Shown: piece after piece, positions 15,401-26,420 of the stretch
How positions within the stretch are numbered: the stretch's first letter is position 1
Layout: each line of letters opens with the position of its first letter
Virus record (IMG/VR): IMGVR_UViG_3300042503_000997
Location: 1 to 34,695 of that record
Strand: one strand, 5' to 3'
Source: a virus
Length of the DNA stretch: 34,695 bases
Program-made: the position numbers and the translations under genes
Notes under the pieces: model-generated
What the model was told of the DNA's origin: nothing
Seen by the model: only the letters and a program-made list of their open reading frames with translations
Database searches by the model: none

Positions 15401-18400
15401 GTAGTAACAACTTGTGCTTGTTCTTGGAAAAGCGTATCACCACTTATTGTTGCATTACCAGCAACAATTTGTGAAGTTTGACCAACTGTACTTCTTCCAG
15501 TTACAACATCTTGCCAATCATCTGGTTTGAGTGCGGTATCCGTCCAGTTATCGACTGGTGGATCTAGTTCTATATTTCCGATGTAATTAAAGAGTAACTC
15601 TCCAACACAATTTCTTGGTTTAGAGGCAGATGGATTTTTAGTCAGTTCAAAATTGCGATATGGAAGAGTGATCAAGTCACCCGTCTGATATACGTTCGAT
15701 GAGTTAGCATAGTCAAACGCGAGATCGATATTTTCTAAATAGAAGAAAGGACGCATCTCTTTCTTTACTGGGTCGATCGAAATATGATATGCACTGTCGA
15801 AAACGTTGCCGACATTATGTCCAGTAAACGCATCAACTAGGATCCCGTTTTTAAAACGGTCAAGACCTGCAGCATCTGGGATCGATAGATCGCTTGCTGC
15901 TTTCTCGAGTAGAGATAGTGAAGTATAATACTCAAGACGATTAATACGTTGCTCGAGAACACCAATATCGCGCATAGTATAACGACGGTTATCAATGCTG
16001 CGGAATGTTACACCATAGTCAGGGCGATTAACAGACTTCGCGACATTTGGAGCAAGCGATGGATATGGTGGAATTGTTATAGTTGCCAACGACATCGCAT
16101 TTTCAGGTTCTGCAGGAATTCCAGGAGTCAGGGATGGTGTACCATATATGGTACTGAACACACCTTCTGAGTCGATAATAAGTCTATCTGTTCTTCCAAG
16201 ATAATACTCGAGATCAGTAGTAAACTGTTCGGTTGGAACTGGATTTGTGATACCAACAGAAGGAGCAGATATCGTTGTGCTCTCGGTCGGATTGGTTGTC
16301 GCAGTTCCTAGTGAGGCGGAATTTGCTGCAGAATCTGCATAACGAACACGGAAATCTAGTGTATCGCGTAAATCATATGTAGCACCTGTCAGTGGAGATT
16401 TATAGACTGGGATATCCTGTGTCTTAATCGTTCCTGCAGTTGCACCAGTATCATCAATCGGATACGAATCAACTACAAAGAAAGTACCGTCTGCAGAAGC
16501 ACCATCGTGGGTGAAGTAGTCAAGTTTAATTACCAACTTCTTATTTGTAAGCGAAGGTGCACTAGGTTTCTTGATGATTTTAGCGTTACGATATTCGTTG
16601 TCGCGTTGCCCATTATCAAGCGTAAACGAAGAAGCAATATCTACACCAGCAGCAACTACTGCAGCATCAGTATCAGTGTTAGCACCAATAAAGATATTTT
16701 TAATTTGATACGCATCTGACAGACCCAGTGAATACGTACCAGTATTTGTTGATGGGTGAGTATTCGTATTGATAATTACGTAACGATCTTCACGAAGAAC
16801 CTTAAGAATAGGTTGTGCATTTGCTGTTTGAACATTGACATACAATTTAATATCAACTGGAAGTGTTACGGGCGAATTAACTGCTACTCCCCCCGCTAAA
16901 TCTATTGTGATGGATTGTGCCGAGTTCTTTGTGAACGTAGCAGCAGTAAGAGCAATATTAGAACCAATTGGTCTTGAAACCGAGTTGATTGTTGCTGCTT
17001 CTTTCATAATCATGGTGAAGTTGTTGTTGATGACCGTAGAAGTAAATCCATCAGATGCATATGGGAAGTTCTCATCGCCACTCAGAGTGATGGTTACTTG
17101 TCCAGAAGAATTAAGTTCCCCGTCGAATTCTTTGGTGTAGATAAATGAGTTATCGTAAACTGCATTCGGGGCAATTGTTTTCGTTGCGCGAGCAGGAATT
17201 CTATAAAGAGATTTGTTGAAACTTGTTTCTTGTAGAACAGCATTTCCGCCTACGAGAACAACATCGGCATGTCCATCAGCAGTATCATTATAGAAAATAC
17301 CACGAACATCCTTAAAATCTCCACTTGACATTGCAATATCATAGAGATATAAACGATATTCTGCCGCAGCAGTTCCAACTGTTCCAGATTCATATACAAT
17401 TTGTTTTACACGAGCAGTACCAACTTGAGATCCTGCCGCTGCAGTAGCAGAAAATGTTGTTGCAGTGATTGCCCCTGCTGCTGCGCTGCGAAGACTGACT
17501 TTATCGCCAGTGTTTAAATCCCACATTCCGCAGAATTCATCTACGAGAATATAATTACCATATGCTGTGCTAATCGGAACTTCTTGTTGATTGACTGTTG
17601 TTAGACCCTTTGGAACAACAACGTATTCTGTTTGAAATGTTTCGTGTTCAAACCCGCGAACATATACCTTACCTGCTTCGACACCGATAGCAAGCAGATT
17701 TGCACTACCACCGCTTTCTGGATTGATAGTGTTTAGATCTCGTAAACCGTTATTGCCATCAACATTGAGATGCTCTTTAATCAGAACAGGGAATTGTCTT
17801 ACTGCATAGTTACCCGATTCATCATATGTGCGCCTTGCCATGTTCTTGCCAAGTTCGCCATAAATATTTGTAGTATATGTTCTCTGAATTTCACCATTGA
17901 TAATATCGACCAATTGATTAAACGTTGGAGGAATTGTGTCAGTTGGTTCGTATGCAACAAGTGTGGTTGAAACTTGGTATCTATCTGCACCAGGAGCAGC
18001 ATAGTTGAAGGATCCTTGAGCAGGATCCAATAAGGTTTGATCATCTTCAGGAGAAACAGTATTTTCTACAACCTGGAATCCAACCTTCAGAGTTGGACGC
18101 ACATCATACTTAGAAAGTATAATTGTTTGTGTTTCGTGATTGACGAATTTACCATCAATATACACGATACCAGAATCAACAGTTAGAGCAGAGGAGAGAC
18201 CCCAGTAACTGTTAATTGGATCTGCTTCATCAAATGTGTCATCGACAACAAACGTATCACCGTTTCTGCCTGCTATTGTGGAAGATACTGTTAGAGTTTC
18301 TCCGCCTAAGAAGTGAACCGCAGACGAACCATCGCCGCTGGTGTAACGAAGATACAAAGTTTTTAGATTCGGTAGTTCTGCTTCAGTGCCTGTTGCAACA

Positions 18401-18720
18401 TCAAGAATAACTGCAGTCATACCTGATGTGTTTGATACCGTATCACCGATATAGGTTGATAGAACATCATTATCTACGTCTGCATCTGTAATTTTAATGA
18501 ATGCTCGTTGCGAGTCAAGTTTGAATTCACAACCCTGAACAACTGAACCATTCTTGAAAATATGGTTTCCGAATTTACCGATTTGGGATTGCAACAGAGT
18601 CTGTAGTTGCGTAAGTTCGCGTGCCTGTACTGCATATCCAGGTCTGAACAGAACTCGATTGAAATTTTTAGTATCATCAAAGTCATCATAGTATGGAGAT
18701 ACATTTAAATTCAGTGCCAT
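12415..18720 (-). CDS. DUF4815 giant structural protein with PAPT linker
   Basis: A 2101-residue virion protein. The N-terminus ([48 protein letters not shown]) is the DUF4815 signature found in marine T4-like phage structural proteins. Residues about 1298-1348 are Asn/Thr/Val-rich ([12 protein letters not shown]), followed by about 30 PAPT units (1349-1469). The C-terminal part has [16 protein letters not shown] and a lectin-like beta region, then two copies of the GxGYT module ([18 protein letters not shown]) and a beta-rich end. Placement straight after gp8 is where T4 has gp9/gp10, so it may replace the peripheral wedge/pin proteins or be a long fibre. The PAPT tract would act as a stiff extended spacer. 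AGAGAGA precedes the ATG. Confidence 0.8.
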   Translation of the reverse strand: MALNLNVSPYYDDFDDTKNFNRVLFRPGYAVQARELTQLQTLLQSQIGKFGNHIFKNGSVVQGCEFKLDSQRAFIKITDADVDNDVLSTYIGDTVSNTSGMTAVILDVATGTEAELPNLKTLYLRYTSGDGSSAVHFLGGETLTVSSTIAGRNGDTFVVDDTFDEADPINSYWGLSSALTVDSGIVYIDGKFVNHETQTIILSKYDVRPTLKVGFQVVENTVSPEDDQTLLDPAQGSFNYAAPGADRYQVSTTLVAYEPTDTIPPTFNQLVDIINGEIQRTYTTNIYGELGKNMARRTYDESGNYAVRQFPVLIKEHLNVDGNNGLRDLNTINPESGGSANLLAIGVEAGKVYVRGFEHETFQTEYVVVPKGLTTVNQQEVPISTAYGNYILVDEFCGMWDLNTGDKVSLRSAAAGAITATTFSATAAAGSQVGTARVKQIVYESGTVGTAAAEYRLYLYDIAMSSGDFKDVRGIFYNDTADGHADVVLVGGNAVLQETSFNKSLYRIPARATKTIAPNAVYDNSFIYTKEFDGELNSSGQVTITLSGDENFPYASDGFTSTVINNNFTMIMKEAATINSVSRPIGSNIALTAATFTKNSAQSITIDLAGGVAVNSPVTLPVDIKLYVNVQTANAQPILKVLREDRYVIINTNTHPSTNTGTYSLGLSDAYQIKNIFIGANTDTDAAVVAAGVDIASSFTLDNGQRDNEYRNAKIIKKPSAPSLTNKKLVIKLDYFTHDGASADGTFFVVDSYPIDDTGATAGTIKTQDIPVYKSPLTGATYDLRDTLDFRVRYADSAANSASLGTATTNPTESTTISAPSVGITNPVPTEQFTTDLEYYLGRTDRLIIDSEGVFSTIYGTPSLTPGIPAEPENAMSLATITIPPYPSLAPNVAKSVNRPDYGVTFRSIDNRRYTMRDIGVLEQRINRLEYYTSLSLLEKAASDLSIPDAAGLDRFKNGILVDAFTGHNVGNVFDSAYHISIDPVKKEMRPFFYLENIDLAFDYANSSNVYQTGDLITLPYRNFELTKNPSASKPRNCVGELLFNYIGNIELDPPVDNWTDTALKPDDWQDVVTGRSTVGQTSQIVAGNATISGDTLFQEQAQVVTTTTEQRQTRQGVSISVTPETQSQRIGARVTDTSIIPFMRSVVVTFIAKRMKPNTRVFPFFDGVNVTTHCRPLNFDPATDLAPVDPAAYSSYVDGNYGDSLITNAQGVCVGQFRIPAATFRTGDKNFRLCDDPHNREPFVTTAAMQTWSANGLSQSVQDTVVSTRVANVAIGSVSDSRSVFETSTTENRLADRSVGVVQTNVNNTYTTINNTTNIDNSVTDNSVVVNNTNVTNVYNEYTTIIVPTPAPTPAPTPAPTPAPTPAPTPAPTPAPTPAPTPAPTPAPTPAPTPAPTPAPTPAPSPTPTPAPTPAPTPAPTPAPTPAPTPAPTPAPTPAPTPAPTPAPTPAPTPAPTPAPTPAPTPAPDVVPQPDTPQPDPCAPVTICREFTPNGSERVLRGPNGFGGQDNIRLETISDDQEPSCSTQVPAACRPGGRLYRDPIAQTFYVDGMPFGCYVTNLDIYFRTKSSTAPITLQLREVVNGYPGNKVIPFGEVTLNPADITVSEDATAATTFVFPSPVYLQNNTEYCFVLLPAGNNPDYNIWVSELGANELGTENRISEQPNIGVLFTSANDRSWTAWQAEDIKFTLRRADFDINTVGLIEMKNMDVDFLKFDSFTNGNFEPGDAIHGFSFNITNAGSGYTDGSISHTLSGGGATTNATVAVTIAGGIVTDVVVTNPGAGYTSNPTLTISSGSGSAAVVAVTLNRGFVKQYDSLYNVGKILVRSGRFTATDIIGNGTTYAEIIEVENKQLNVVETNVGFIDHTPAVVSWSIAPTATGASAGGDSYEGFNFGQEHALTYEAQVYSYSNEQANLGGDKSLSIRAGMVTQTSTVSPVIDTRKCSMIAIANDINGPDDISGEDGNNGTAASKYISRRVILDDGQDAEDLKVYLSNQIPAGCDVRVYGRFQNATDPSNFDDLDWIQLELAQTPIVSTGKSGFVEYQYTIPTANKVGGVLEYTAGSVTYSGYKNFAVKVIPTSTNSSVVPLVRELRAIALQV
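14314..14677 (-). repeat. 12-bp repeat array encoding about 30 PAPT units
   Basis: The array encodes PAPT repeated about 30 times with one interruption (PSPTPT, near 14491-14514). Inside it a 119-bp segment at 14372-14490 is repeated exactly at 14516-14634, an offset of 144 bp or twelve units. This shows segmental duplication of the array rather than only unit-by-unit drift. Confidence 0.95.
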
Positions 18721-18734
18721 ATTTTATGTCTCTC

Positions 18735-20348
18735 TTAAAATTTTAGAATTGCTCTAATTTTTTCTATCTGGTCTTCTTGACGAACGATGAATTCTCTGTT
18801 ATCCAGATATATAATTTCACCAGTTTTATTATTAATTTCCGGCGGGATAAGACTATTTATAGTCAATCCAGATAATGCCTGCGTGGTATTTGTAAGAATA
18901 CTAGAAGATGTTATGATTGGAATAATGGGTAGAAGGTATATACTTTCTGTCGTTCCATTATTATCAGCATCGACTTTCTGGACTACAATAAATCTACCAC
19001 CACTATCAGTTGTTATCACATCATCCATGTCGTAACTAGAAGGTGACGACGTATTGATAACGTAACAGCAGGTTCCCGTAGATTCTTGGAAATTGTTATT
19101 ATTAACAAACCTTAACGGGTTTTTTATTACTCCGATTTGTCGGAAATCGTTATTGAGAAATAGATCAGCAGAATCATTTGTGAGGTTTACTGAGAATCCC
19201 ACATTAGTTGCAAACAACTCTTTCTGTGGATTTGACCCATGACCTGCTCTTGGTGAAATTACTGCAATAATTTCTGCACCATTACCCTCAACACTACTAA
19301 CTGTTACTTCTGCAAATGTATATCCAGTTCCGCGATTAGTTATAGTGACAGAGAGAATGGATCCATCTTCAGGATCAATATCTAAAATTGCTTCTGCGCC
19401 AGATCCATCACCAACAATATTTACTGCTGCGTCGCCATCAACGTAATCGATACCGCCTGAAATAATTTCTAGTCTATCAATTGTTCCAGGAATTGCTGCG
19501 TTTTCTACATCTTCTTGAACAGTTCCAGATTCTGTGGCACCCAAGGTTACCGAAGCAGCAGCACCAGAACCACCCCCTCCAGAGAACGTGATATATGCAA
19601 AACTATATCCTTCACCAGCATTATTTAAACTGATATTGGTAAGTTCACCACCAGAAACAGATGCAGTTGCAACTGCTCCAACCCCATCTCCGTTTATAAT
19701 TACAATCGGTGCAGTTTCATATGAAGACCCAGTATTAGTGATCGTAATCGCATCAATTCTTCCATTAACATCAAATACAGGATCACCAGAACCTGCGATT
19801 TTTCTAACTGGAATATATTCTGGTGTTAAGAACTTAGTCTTATCCGACGCTTCAACCTTAAACATGAATTTCCAGATATAACCATCCTCAAGTTCTATGG
19901 AAGAGATTGAAGTTCCTGATGGTTTTACTGTGCTTTGGGCAGAATTATTACTAGAAATGCATTTATAGACATGATCATCATCAGTCAGAACATAAAACTG
20001 TGCAGTTTTTAATGAAAGAGCGCCACTGTGCGCAGTAATCGCATCACCATTAGCATCTAGTTCGCCATATTTGTCATCATACTGATCATATACTGTTCCG
20101 GATACCCAATTAATCCTTGGGATCATAAGAACTGTATCGCTCGACTGGATACGTTTTACGAACAGCATATTCCTACTTGAGGTGTTTGCATAACGTGGTG
20201 AATCAACTGGAAGTTCGGGTGATTCTTCGTCATCCCACTCAGTTGTTCTGCCTACAAAGAAATAGAAGAAGTCGTTCTCGTTGTAAATATCACGATAAAG
20301 ACTTCTTGCTATTTCTGTGCGACCTGCTGATCGTAGAAGAAGTGCCAT
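18735..20348 (-). CDS. gp8: Baseplate wedge protein gp8
   Basis: A 537-residue protein placed between gp7-like and the DUF4815 gene, as in T4 order. Blocks shared with T4 gp8 include FVGRTTEWDDEE (T4 FGRSEPW), MIPRINW (T4 VIPRRDW), DGYIWKFMFKV (T4 DGYVWEYLFEI), FRQIGVIKNPL (T4 FRQISIITNPL) and the C-terminal GEIIYLDNREFIVRQEDQ ending ILKF (T4 GEMIYMENRP...ILFTF). T4 gp8 is about 334 residues; the extra roughly 200 residues are an insertion of GxGYT-type beta modules (TNTGSSYETAPIVI, NNAGEGYSFAYITF, TNRGTGYTFAEVTV). gp8 dimers bridge the wedge in T4. The insert probably forms exposed domains on the baseplate surface. A late promoter for the next gene lies in its 3' end. Confidence 0.85.
   Translation of the reverse strand: MALLLRSAGRTEIARSLYRDIYNENDFFYFFVGRTTEWDDEESPELPVDSPRYANTSSRNMLFVKRIQSSDTVLMIPRINWVSGTVYDQYDDKYGELDANGDAITAHSGALSLKTAQFYVLTDDDHVYKCISSNNSAQSTVKPSGTSISSIELEDGYIWKFMFKVEASDKTKFLTPEYIPVRKIAGSGDPVFDVNGRIDAITITNTGSSYETAPIVIINGDGVGAVATASVSGGELTNISLNNAGEGYSFAYITFSGGGGSGAAASVTLGATESGTVQEDVENAAIPGTIDRLEIISGGIDYVDGDAAVNIVGDGSGAEAILDIDPEDGSILSVTITNRGTGYTFAEVTVSSVEGNGAEIIAVISPRAGHGSNPQKELFATNVGFSVNLTNDSADLFLNNDFRQIGVIKNPLRFVNNNNFQESTGTCCYVINTSSPSSYDMDDVITTDSGGRFIVVQKVDADNNGTTESIYLLPIIPIITSSSILTNTTQALSGLTINSLIPPEINNKTGEIIYLDNREFIVRQEDQIEKIRAILKF
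18854..18861 (-). promoter_or_regulatory. T4-type late promoter TATAAATA (internal to gp8)
   Basis: An exact minus-strand match 133 bases before the ATG of the 2101-residue structural gene and inside the 3' end of gp8. It is flanked by a short palindrome (GACTAT-TT-ATAGTC on the plus strand). It probably boosts transcription of the giant gene. Confidence 0.5.
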
Positions 20349-20354
20349 TTTATA

Positions 20355-20804
20355 TTACGAGATCGTTACCGTCCAAGTGATAGTCATACTGTCTGACGCA
20401 CCCTTGTTGATGACAGCAAATTCGGTGCGGCAAAGCATTGTTCCGCTGGTAAGAGCATTGAAGATACCTGCTTCAGTAACAGCACCAGTACCTGAACCTG
20501 CACCAAACGTTGCAACATATTCAATTGCGTTTGCTGTTACAGTTGTTGAAGTCAGAGCAACACGTGCACCAAGTGCAGTTTCAAGAGCAGTATCACCTGC
20601 TGCTGGATTTGTTGTACCCGAACCAACACCCATGTGTGACATTGCAGAAAGAGTAGTATCTTTCATGCGCGAAGCAATATACGCAAGACCAGTGTTGACA
20701 ACAAGGTTAGGAACAGTTACTTCTTGCTTAACGTTACCTGTTTCGTCACGAAGAACGATGTTTAGTTCGCCCTTAGTACCCTTTACGTTTTCGATTAGTT
20801 TCAT
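20355..20804 (-). CDS. Small virion structural protein between gp7 and gp8
   Basis: A 149-residue protein starting MKLIENVKGTKGELNIVLRD with an AAGAAGG ribosome-binding site. A beta-rich fold is suggested by KQEVTVPNLVVNTGLAYIAS, HMGVGSGTTNPAAGDTALE and a C-terminal FAVINKGASDSMTITWTVTI. This layout (N-terminal NxVVNxG, GxGTTxPAxxDTxL, terminal TWTVTI) resembles small phage tail or fibre accessory proteins (recalled pattern), and the position within the wedge genes supports a virion role. T4 has no gene at this place, so it is an insertion relative to T4. Two exact late promoters lie upstream in the end of gp7. Confidence 0.65.
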   Translation of the reverse strand: MKLIENVKGTKGELNIVLRDETGNVKQEVTVPNLVVNTGLAYIASRMKDTTLSAMSHMGVGSGTTNPAAGDTALETALGARVALTSTTVTANAIEYVATFGAGSGTGAVTEAGIFNALTSGTMLCRTEFAVINKGASDSMTITWTVTIS

Positions 20805-20821
20805 TTGAGTTTACCTTCTTC

Positions 20822-23800
20822 TTAGTTAAAATAAGTTACTTGACCAACATAATCCGAACCGAAGTCGCCATCAACATAGTCTTGCGTATTTACAATACCG
20901 TCTTCGGTGACTGTTACTGTTTCGAATAGTCCTTTAAGTGTATTTATAAGCGATTGTTCAGCAACAGCAATAGAATCTATCGTTGCAGAGTCATTCGCCA
21001 CAATTAATAATTCAGTTGCACCTGCGTTATCAGTTTTAACCAGATATGGAATTACGCCAGCAGTATCAGTTGACGTAACGGAATCAGTCAAATATTTATA
21101 TAGATGATTGAATGACGTTTCAGTTGCATTTGCTTCATCTACATCAACTTCGTCACTACCCGTTGGACGTTCTATACCAGCAGCAGTATATTCATGTGTG
21201 ATCACAGATTCTGTGAACGTTCTATAATACTCTACAGTTCTGGCGAATGTATCTGACTTAGTTACCGTGTCTGTCAGAGGTTTGCTTATACCAAACGCTT
21301 GTGAGTCTGTGGTGTTTGCTGCATCAGCAATAATCTTTCTGAAATCAACCACAGTACCATCTGAACCAACATAATTTTCGTCAAAGTAATCTTCAGCAGC
21401 ATATAAAGCAAAACCAACTGTCTCTTGGAGAACCTTGCTGAAATCAGTAATCGCATTCTCAGCAGTAATGGTATTCTCGCTTACTCCACGAACATATTGA
21501 ACGACTCTATCAAATAAATCCGTCGTAGTTGTTGTATCGTCTTCATTACCATAGATACCAATATCAAAATCAAAATCAAGTGTTTCGCTTGTAGATACAG
21601 AATCCACCAGAACCTTGTAAACATGACTGTTATTTGTATCTGCTACTGTTGCAGAATCAGCAAGAACCTTAATAAACTCAACTTCGAAATAGAATTCGTT
21701 ATTGCGATTAATACCACCCGAAGCAAACAGTTCTTCAAGCACAAACTCATAGATATGCAGAGGTTGTATTGGTGTTGTAATGAATTCACTGAAGTCAACC
21801 GTTTGCTCGATGGTAAGTTCACCGAAGATAGCAGTACCTGCTGGGTGAGTAGTATTCTTTACAATATCCAACCATTTATTTGATGGAACATTTGAACGAA
21901 CCACATATGAGTAGTTTTGATAATAGAAGTTGTCTTGGAGTCTGTTGACATTCGACAACATACCACGCGAGTCTCTAAATCTACCAGTCTTAACGTTGAC
22001 CGCACCTGTGGTAAATGATAGAGTAGCAGTGCATCCTAGTTGCGATTCAATTATCGCAGTGAATGTTTCGCGCTCAAAATCAAAACCTGTATCGAAAATA
22101 CTAACTGCAGTTGGACAACCATCAGCATCAACTGCATCGATTCTAATGGATGCCTTGTTATCTCTACCAACGAGAGTGTATGGATTTATCGCAGTATCAG
22201 TTTCATTATACTTATTTAAAAAATATCCAGAATTACTCGCTGTAGTAACGTATGTTAACCCTGTCAGCGTACCAGCAGTGGTAGATATAATACTACCTGT
22301 AGATGTTCGCAAGGTAAACCCAGTGACGTTAGGTGATAACCCAGTTACAGAAGAAACTCTATAGATAGTTCCTGACGCATATCCACTAATAGTAGCAGTT
22401 CCGCCAAGAGTACCAGTAATTGTTACAGTATCATTGACTGCAAGTGTTGATGCACCACAAGTAAATTGACCTTCAGTTCCAGAAACAGCAACAGTCGCTG
22501 CCAAAGTTCCTATTGTTCCTGGAGTTGGTTCAATTGTGTATGGACCAACCGAACCAGTTTCATCTATGCTGTAAATGTCACCTACTGTGAACCCACATGG
22601 TGGTGTTCCGCTACAATCAATGACATCAACTGATGAAAGTTGGCGAACAATATAACCATATTTTGTGATTATAGGTTCATCAGTAGTCCCAGAAACAATC
22701 TCAACTTTAGTTCGTATTGCTTCTGTGGAAAATGTAACAGCAGGTGCTGTGCTATACCCAGAACCACCATTGGTGACTATGATATTTGATATTTGCCCAG
22801 AATCAGTTAATACTGCTCTTGCAGTTGCACCGACACCCGTTTCTGAAGTAAACTGGATAGATGGTGCTGCAAAGTATCCATTACCATTGTCAGAAAGAGG
22901 AGCATAAAGTCTGTTATTTCCTGGATCAGCAGGAGCAATATTAATTGCAGCACCTAAAACTGCATTGTTCGCAGTCAATGCTAATTTTATTTGGTTAGAA
23001 TTTACAACGATTACAAAATATGTGACATACTCTGTTAACCCAACAACAACATGACCTGCGGATTTAGTGTAGACTACAATATCGCCAGTAGAATACCCGT
23101 GACTGTTTATTGTAATTACATTAGTTGAATCATTTACGCTCGTCGATGAATCAAATTCGGTGTAGTCGTCACCAACTATCGCTTTGACTCTTCCATCTGC
23201 GACCAGTGCCTCGGCAACTGCACCAGCGCCTGGAACTATAATTCTTGCAGTCTTTGGTAGACTTGTTACCAACTCATAAACAGAAGGGAAGACGTAAGCA
23301 AATTTTGTAACATTGCTTATGTTAGTTTCGATCGTTCTTTCATATGTTACTGATGAGATATTCTCATAGTATGTAATTCTAACTGTTTTGCTGTTAAGAT
23401 CAAAAGGATTTGCTGTGATCGATGAATCGACTGCCAGTTTTAATGTTACGTCTTCAATCCAAATACCATCAGATGCACGAAGGATCTGCTCAGATGGATA
23501 GAAAATTTCTGTGCGTTCATTGTATAAGATTCTAAAGAGAAGTTCAATTGCTTTCTCAGAACCTTTTGCTTCATAGAACTGCTTGATGAATTTGATTAAT
23601 CTTCTGTCATCAATCTGTGCATTAAGTGGAAAGTTCTGTGCATACTGGTTTTTAAACTTAGGGATGAATGCATCAAGTGTTCTGTTTATGTCAAAATTCT
23701 TCTCATAGTTGAGAAGGAAATTGTTTACCTGATTTTCTTCGTCCAGAAACTCATAATACTTTTCAAGGAACGCGATGAATACAGGATACTCGGTGCGAAC

Positions 23801-24115
23801 GAAATCCGGAAGTTGATTTGCAATTAGATGACTTAGTGATTGCTTAAAACCATTGTAACTGTCATCAATATAAACCATATTCGCAGTCGCTGCAGCACCA
23901 GTTCCATTACCACCTGTAAATGTAATAGTTGGGGGCGAAAGATAATTATGCCCTGCTGCTGTCACTGTTATCGCAGTGACTTTTCCACCCGCAATGGTAG
24001 CAACTGCTGTCGCATTACCACCAATTACAACTGTTGGCGCTGAAGTATAATCTGCCCCACCATTTGTGACAGTTATACTGGCAACCTTTTTGTAGTATGA
24101 GGTGGTTTCTGACAT
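20822..24115 (-). CDS. gp7: gp7-like baseplate wedge protein
   Basis: A 1097-residue protein between gp6 and gp8, the place of T4 gp7 (about 1032 residues). The N-terminus carries a GxGYT-type module ([17 protein letters not shown], then [12 protein letters not shown]). Next comes a conserved helical block: [40 protein letters not shown] and [16 protein letters not shown]. This block is common in marine T4-like wedge proteins. Another GxGYT module is in the middle ([25 protein letters not shown]). The last 280 or so residues are acidic repeats with DSATVAD, DTVTKSD, DSVTSTD-like motifs. The gp7 name rests on synteny and size more than on residue identity. It starts three bases after the gp6 stop, with a second in-frame stop between (TAATAGATG). 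Confidence 0.65.
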   Translation of the reverse strand: MSETTSYYKKVASITVTNGGADYTSAPTVVIGGNATAVATIAGGKVTAITVTAAGHNYLSPPTITFTGGNGTGAAATANMVYIDDSYNGFKQSLSHLIANQLPDFVRTEYPVFIAFLEKYYEFLDEENQVNNFLLNYEKNFDINRTLDAFIPKFKNQYAQNFPLNAQIDDRRLIKFIKQFYEAKGSEKAIELLFRILYNERTEIFYPSEQILRASDGIWIEDVTLKLAVDSSITANPFDLNSKTVRITYYENISSVTYERTIETNISNVTKFAYVFPSVYELVTSLPKTARIIVPGAGAVAEALVADGRVKAIVGDDYTEFDSSTSVNDSTNVITINSHGYSTGDIVVYTKSAGHVVVGLTEYVTYFVIVVNSNQIKLALTANNAVLGAAINIAPADPGNNRLYAPLSDNGNGYFAAPSIQFTSETGVGATARAVLTDSGQISNIIVTNGGSGYSTAPAVTFSTEAIRTKVEIVSGTTDEPIITKYGYIVRQLSSVDVIDCSGTPPCGFTVGDIYSIDETGSVGPYTIEPTPGTIGTLAATVAVSGTEGQFTCGASTLAVNDTVTITGTLGGTATISGYASGTIYRVSSVTGLSPNVTGFTLRTSTGSIISTTAGTLTGLTYVTTASNSGYFLNKYNETDTAINPYTLVGRDNKASIRIDAVDADGCPTAVSIFDTGFDFERETFTAIIESQLGCTATLSFTTGAVNVKTGRFRDSRGMLSNVNRLQDNFYYQNYSYVVRSNVPSNKWLDIVKNTTHPAGTAIFGELTIEQTVDFSEFITTPIQPLHIYEFVLEELFASGGINRNNEFYFEVEFIKVLADSATVADTNNSHVYKVLVDSVSTSETLDFDFDIGIYGNEDDTTTTTDLFDRVVQYVRGVSENTITAENAITDFSKVLQETVGFALYAAEDYFDENYVGSDGTVVDFRKIIADAANTTDSQAFGISKPLTDTVTKSDTFARTVEYYRTFTESVITHEYTAAGIERPTGSDEVDVDEANATETSFNHLYKYLTDSVTSTDTAGVIPYLVKTDNAGATELLIVANDSATIDSIAVAEQSLINTLKGLFETVTVTEDGIVNTQDYVDGDFGSDYVGQVTYFN
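20941..20948 (-). promoter_or_regulatory. T4-type late promoter TATAAATA (internal to gp7-like gene)
   Basis: An exact minus-strand match 136 bases before the ATG at 20804 and inside the 3' end of the upstream gene. It could drive the 149-residue protein and gp8. Confidence 0.45.
21093..21100 (-). promoter_or_regulatory. T4-type late promoter TATAAATA (second internal copy)
   Basis: Another exact minus-strand match 152 bases upstream of the one at 20948-20941, also within the repetitive C-terminal coding region. Two matches this close together may be a tandem promoter pair or partly chance in an AT-rich coding tract. Confidence 0.35.
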
Positions 24116-24118
24116 CTA

Positions 24119-26005
24119 TTATTCTTGCGAGTTAGCAATTGCAGTGACAGTTAGTCCTGCAGGAATATTTACTGTAGAATTTGCTGCACTTGTATCTAAT
24201 GTCAACACAGTATTTCTAGCAGCATTCGGGAAAATTGCTGCTGTCGATACATTTGAAGTTGATGTTAGATCTGTCGTTAAGATATTTGGTGAATCACCAA
24301 ACGGTTCAACATAGACTCTAAGATCTGTGTTTGATCCAGGATCGACAAAGAGATCTATAATGTTGACAACACCTGTAGTATAATCAACATTTCCTATGTT
24401 AGAGAGAACAATGACATCATCTTCTACTCGTTTCATCACAAGAGTTCCAATATCACCAACTGTAGTGTCATGTTGATCAGTTATGTAAACATCGTACTCT
24501 TGTGTTCCAATAATTGTAGTAAAGGTTGTTGTTCTTAGTGTTTCAGGTTCCAAAGGACTATTAAATCTTACGACGTAATCTTCAGGGATTCCTGTAAATA
24601 TCGTTAGTCTTTTATGCATCAGCACTTGAATGCTGGCAGAGAAAATAGACTGTGTGGTTCCAGCAACGGCAGAAAGCAACTTAGAGTAATAAAAGTTCTT
24701 CTGCAACTTATTAACATTATTCGTGAAGAAACTTTGCACAACTGCTCTGACCTCAGACTCAATTCTTGAGGAGGTAAGAGATGTGATTGTCTTGTTGTAG
24801 TTGACTGAAATATTCAATCCGATATATGTCTCGATCGGATCTACGAATTCGGGTTGAATAGAAACAACACTTCGCGGTCTAATAATGTCTCTAGCAATAA
24901 TATCTTTATCTGCTTGTGAGATAATAGATCCAGGTAATGGTTGAATCGAGATAAACACCTTACCATAAATTGGAGGATTGTTTTCTTCACCACCCCAAAC
25001 AGCGATAGAATTAATATTCCCGAATCTTGATCTGATCAATGTTTCATAATCATCAGATGTCACAACACGGTTTTTAGTTGAGTTAAATTTCGGAGCATTG
25101 TAGCGAATACTATCTACGCTTTCCTTTTCACTGCCACCAGTAGCAGCAGATCCCAGATAAACGTTTTTACTTTCACCCGAAGCAGTGAAAGTTCTAGATG
25201 CTGAGAAATTGGGAATAGAGTTCGCCGCTGGACCGCTACTTACGATATAATCGATACTAACAATATTGCCAACTTGCAGTTGCTGTCCAACAATATCATC
25301 ACCAAATCTTATTTCGTAAAGTCCAGATGGACCTTCTTCAATGAAAAATGCTCTAGTTGATCCATCTACGTCTAAAATATCATCAAAAAGGTTCCATGTA
25401 GTGATTGATGTAACTGCATTTGATTGCTGTACTCTAACTCTTATGGTAGTAGTATCAATATTACCATTTGGTAAAATGAACGGTCCAGATTTATTAGATT
25501 GATCGACAACAAATGTATTATTTACTCTCTTACCTTCAATCAGTTCCATCGGGAAATTGAACCCTGTTTGACCTGTTTCAAGAACAACTAATCCAGAAAC
25601 ATAGTCTTCTCGCGGGAAGAAAGTATATGTGTTCTTTGCTGTTTTTGCAATGAACGGTGTATCGCGTGTCACAGTCAAACTTGTATTGGTAAAGGTTTCC
25701 GGTGGTCTGATTTGCAATGTGATATTTGCACGAGCAGATCTTCTAGAAGTCGGTGTATATCCTAATGTTTTCGCAATAGATGTAACTGAGTTTCTCTTGA
25801 CTGCGCTATCAATAAACATTTCATTTGCTTGAAGATGCGCGAGAGTTGCGTTATAGTGCGTGTTATATGCAAGAATATCAAGAAGTATCGTGAGACCAGA
25901 TCCATCAAAGTTGTAATCTTGAAACTCCTCTTGCGATTGCAGGAAGGTTTTTAGATTTTCCTTGATAGTTGCAAAATCTAATTCAGTTACATTGAGTTGA
26001 GACAT
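24119..26005 (-). CDS. gp6: Baseplate wedge protein gp6
   Basis: A 628-residue protein of the gp6/Mu gp47/P2 gpJ family, close to T4 gp6 in length (660). Diagnostic N-terminal blocks are LDFATIKENLKTFLQSQEEF, GLTILLDILAYNTHYNATLA, EMFIDSAVKRNSVTSIAKTL and GYTPTSRRSARANITL. Later parts include the RSRFGNINSIAVWGGEENNP segment and the RPRSVVSIQPEFVDP region typical of baseplate_J-like proteins. gp6 dimers form the continuous inner ring of the baseplate with gp25 and gp53 and control sheath contraction. The gene starts one base after the gp25 stop (TAAGATG), in the conserved gp25-gp6 pair found in most contractile systems. Confidence 0.92.
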   Translation of the reverse strand: MSQLNVTELDFATIKENLKTFLQSQEEFQDYNFDGSGLTILLDILAYNTHYNATLAHLQANEMFIDSAVKRNSVTSIAKTLGYTPTSRRSARANITLQIRPPETFTNTSLTVTRDTPFIAKTAKNTYTFFPREDYVSGLVVLETGQTGFNFPMELIEGKRVNNTFVVDQSNKSGPFILPNGNIDTTTIRVRVQQSNAVTSITTWNLFDDILDVDGSTRAFFIEEGPSGLYEIRFGDDIVGQQLQVGNIVSIDYIVSSGPAANSIPNFSASRTFTASGESKNVYLGSAATGGSEKESVDSIRYNAPKFNSTKNRVVTSDDYETLIRSRFGNINSIAVWGGEENNPPIYGKVFISIQPLPGSIISQADKDIIARDIIRPRSVVSIQPEFVDPIETYIGLNISVNYNKTITSLTSSRIESEVRAVVQSFFTNNVNKLQKNFYYSKLLSAVAGTTQSIFSASIQVLMHKRLTIFTGIPEDYVVRFNSPLEPETLRTTTFTTIIGTQEYDVYITDQHDTTVGDIGTLVMKRVEDDVIVLSNIGNVDYTTGVVNIIDLFVDPGSNTDLRVYVEPFGDSPNILTTDLTSTSNVSTAAIFPNAARNTVLTLDTSAANSTVNIPAGLTVTAIANSQE

Positions 26006-26006
26006 C

Positions 26007-26405
26007 TTATCTACTTCTTCTTAGAACAGTTGAAAATGAAACGGGATCCGCAACCCCGACAACATAAAAATAAATGGATACATTAAATGCATTCTGATCA
26101 AAGAGAGGCACAACATCTATCTGCTGCGATCTAACTCGTGGTTCATACTTATTAATTAATAACTCTAACCGCAATTTCAAAGAATTGGCAGTAACAATAT
26201 CAACGTTCTCGAACATCATACCATAGATCGGAGAACCAATTTTAGGTTGGAATGGTCTTTCGTAGAAGTTCGTAAGAACGAGAACTTTCAGTGCTTGTTT
26301 TACAGCATTGACATCAAACTTCCTCGCAACGTCACCCGTAATTGGATGCGCTGCGAAGGATAAGTCTAGATCCGAATAGATTCTGTTTACTGTTTTTGTT
26401 GTCAT
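26007..26405 (-). CDS. gp25: Baseplate wedge protein gp25
   Basis: A 132-residue protein, the same size as T4 gp25 (132). It has the family core IYSDLDLSFAAHPITGDVAR, VKQALKVLVLTNFYERPFQP, IGSPIYGMMFEN and the EPR motif at residues 88-90 (LLINKYEPRV), which in this family contacts gp6 and the sheath. gp25 is the structural core of the baseplate and resembles the T6SS protein TssE. There is no good ribosome-binding site before the ATG: the 15 bases between the previous stop and this start mostly consist of a TATAAATA octamer that ends five bases before the ATG. The start is otherwise well supported by the alignment. Confidence 0.95.
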   Translation of the reverse strand: MTTKTVNRIYSDLDLSFAAHPITGDVARKFDVNAVKQALKVLVLTNFYERPFQPKIGSPIYGMMFENVDIVTANSLKLRLELLINKYEPRVRSQQIDVVPLFDQNAFNVSIYFYVVGVADPVSFSTVLRRSR

Positions 26406-26410
26406 ATAGT

Positions 26411-26418
26411 TATTTATA
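26411..26418 (-). promoter_or_regulatory. Late promoter TATAAATA almost touching the gp25 start
   Basis: An exact minus-strand TATAAATA in the short gap between the spike gene stop and the gp25 ATG. The octamer ends five bases before the ATG, so T4-type initiation about six bases downstream would give a leaderless gp25 message. It may therefore serve gp6 rather than gp25, or be a chance match. Confidence 0.45.
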
Positions 26419-26420
26419 TG

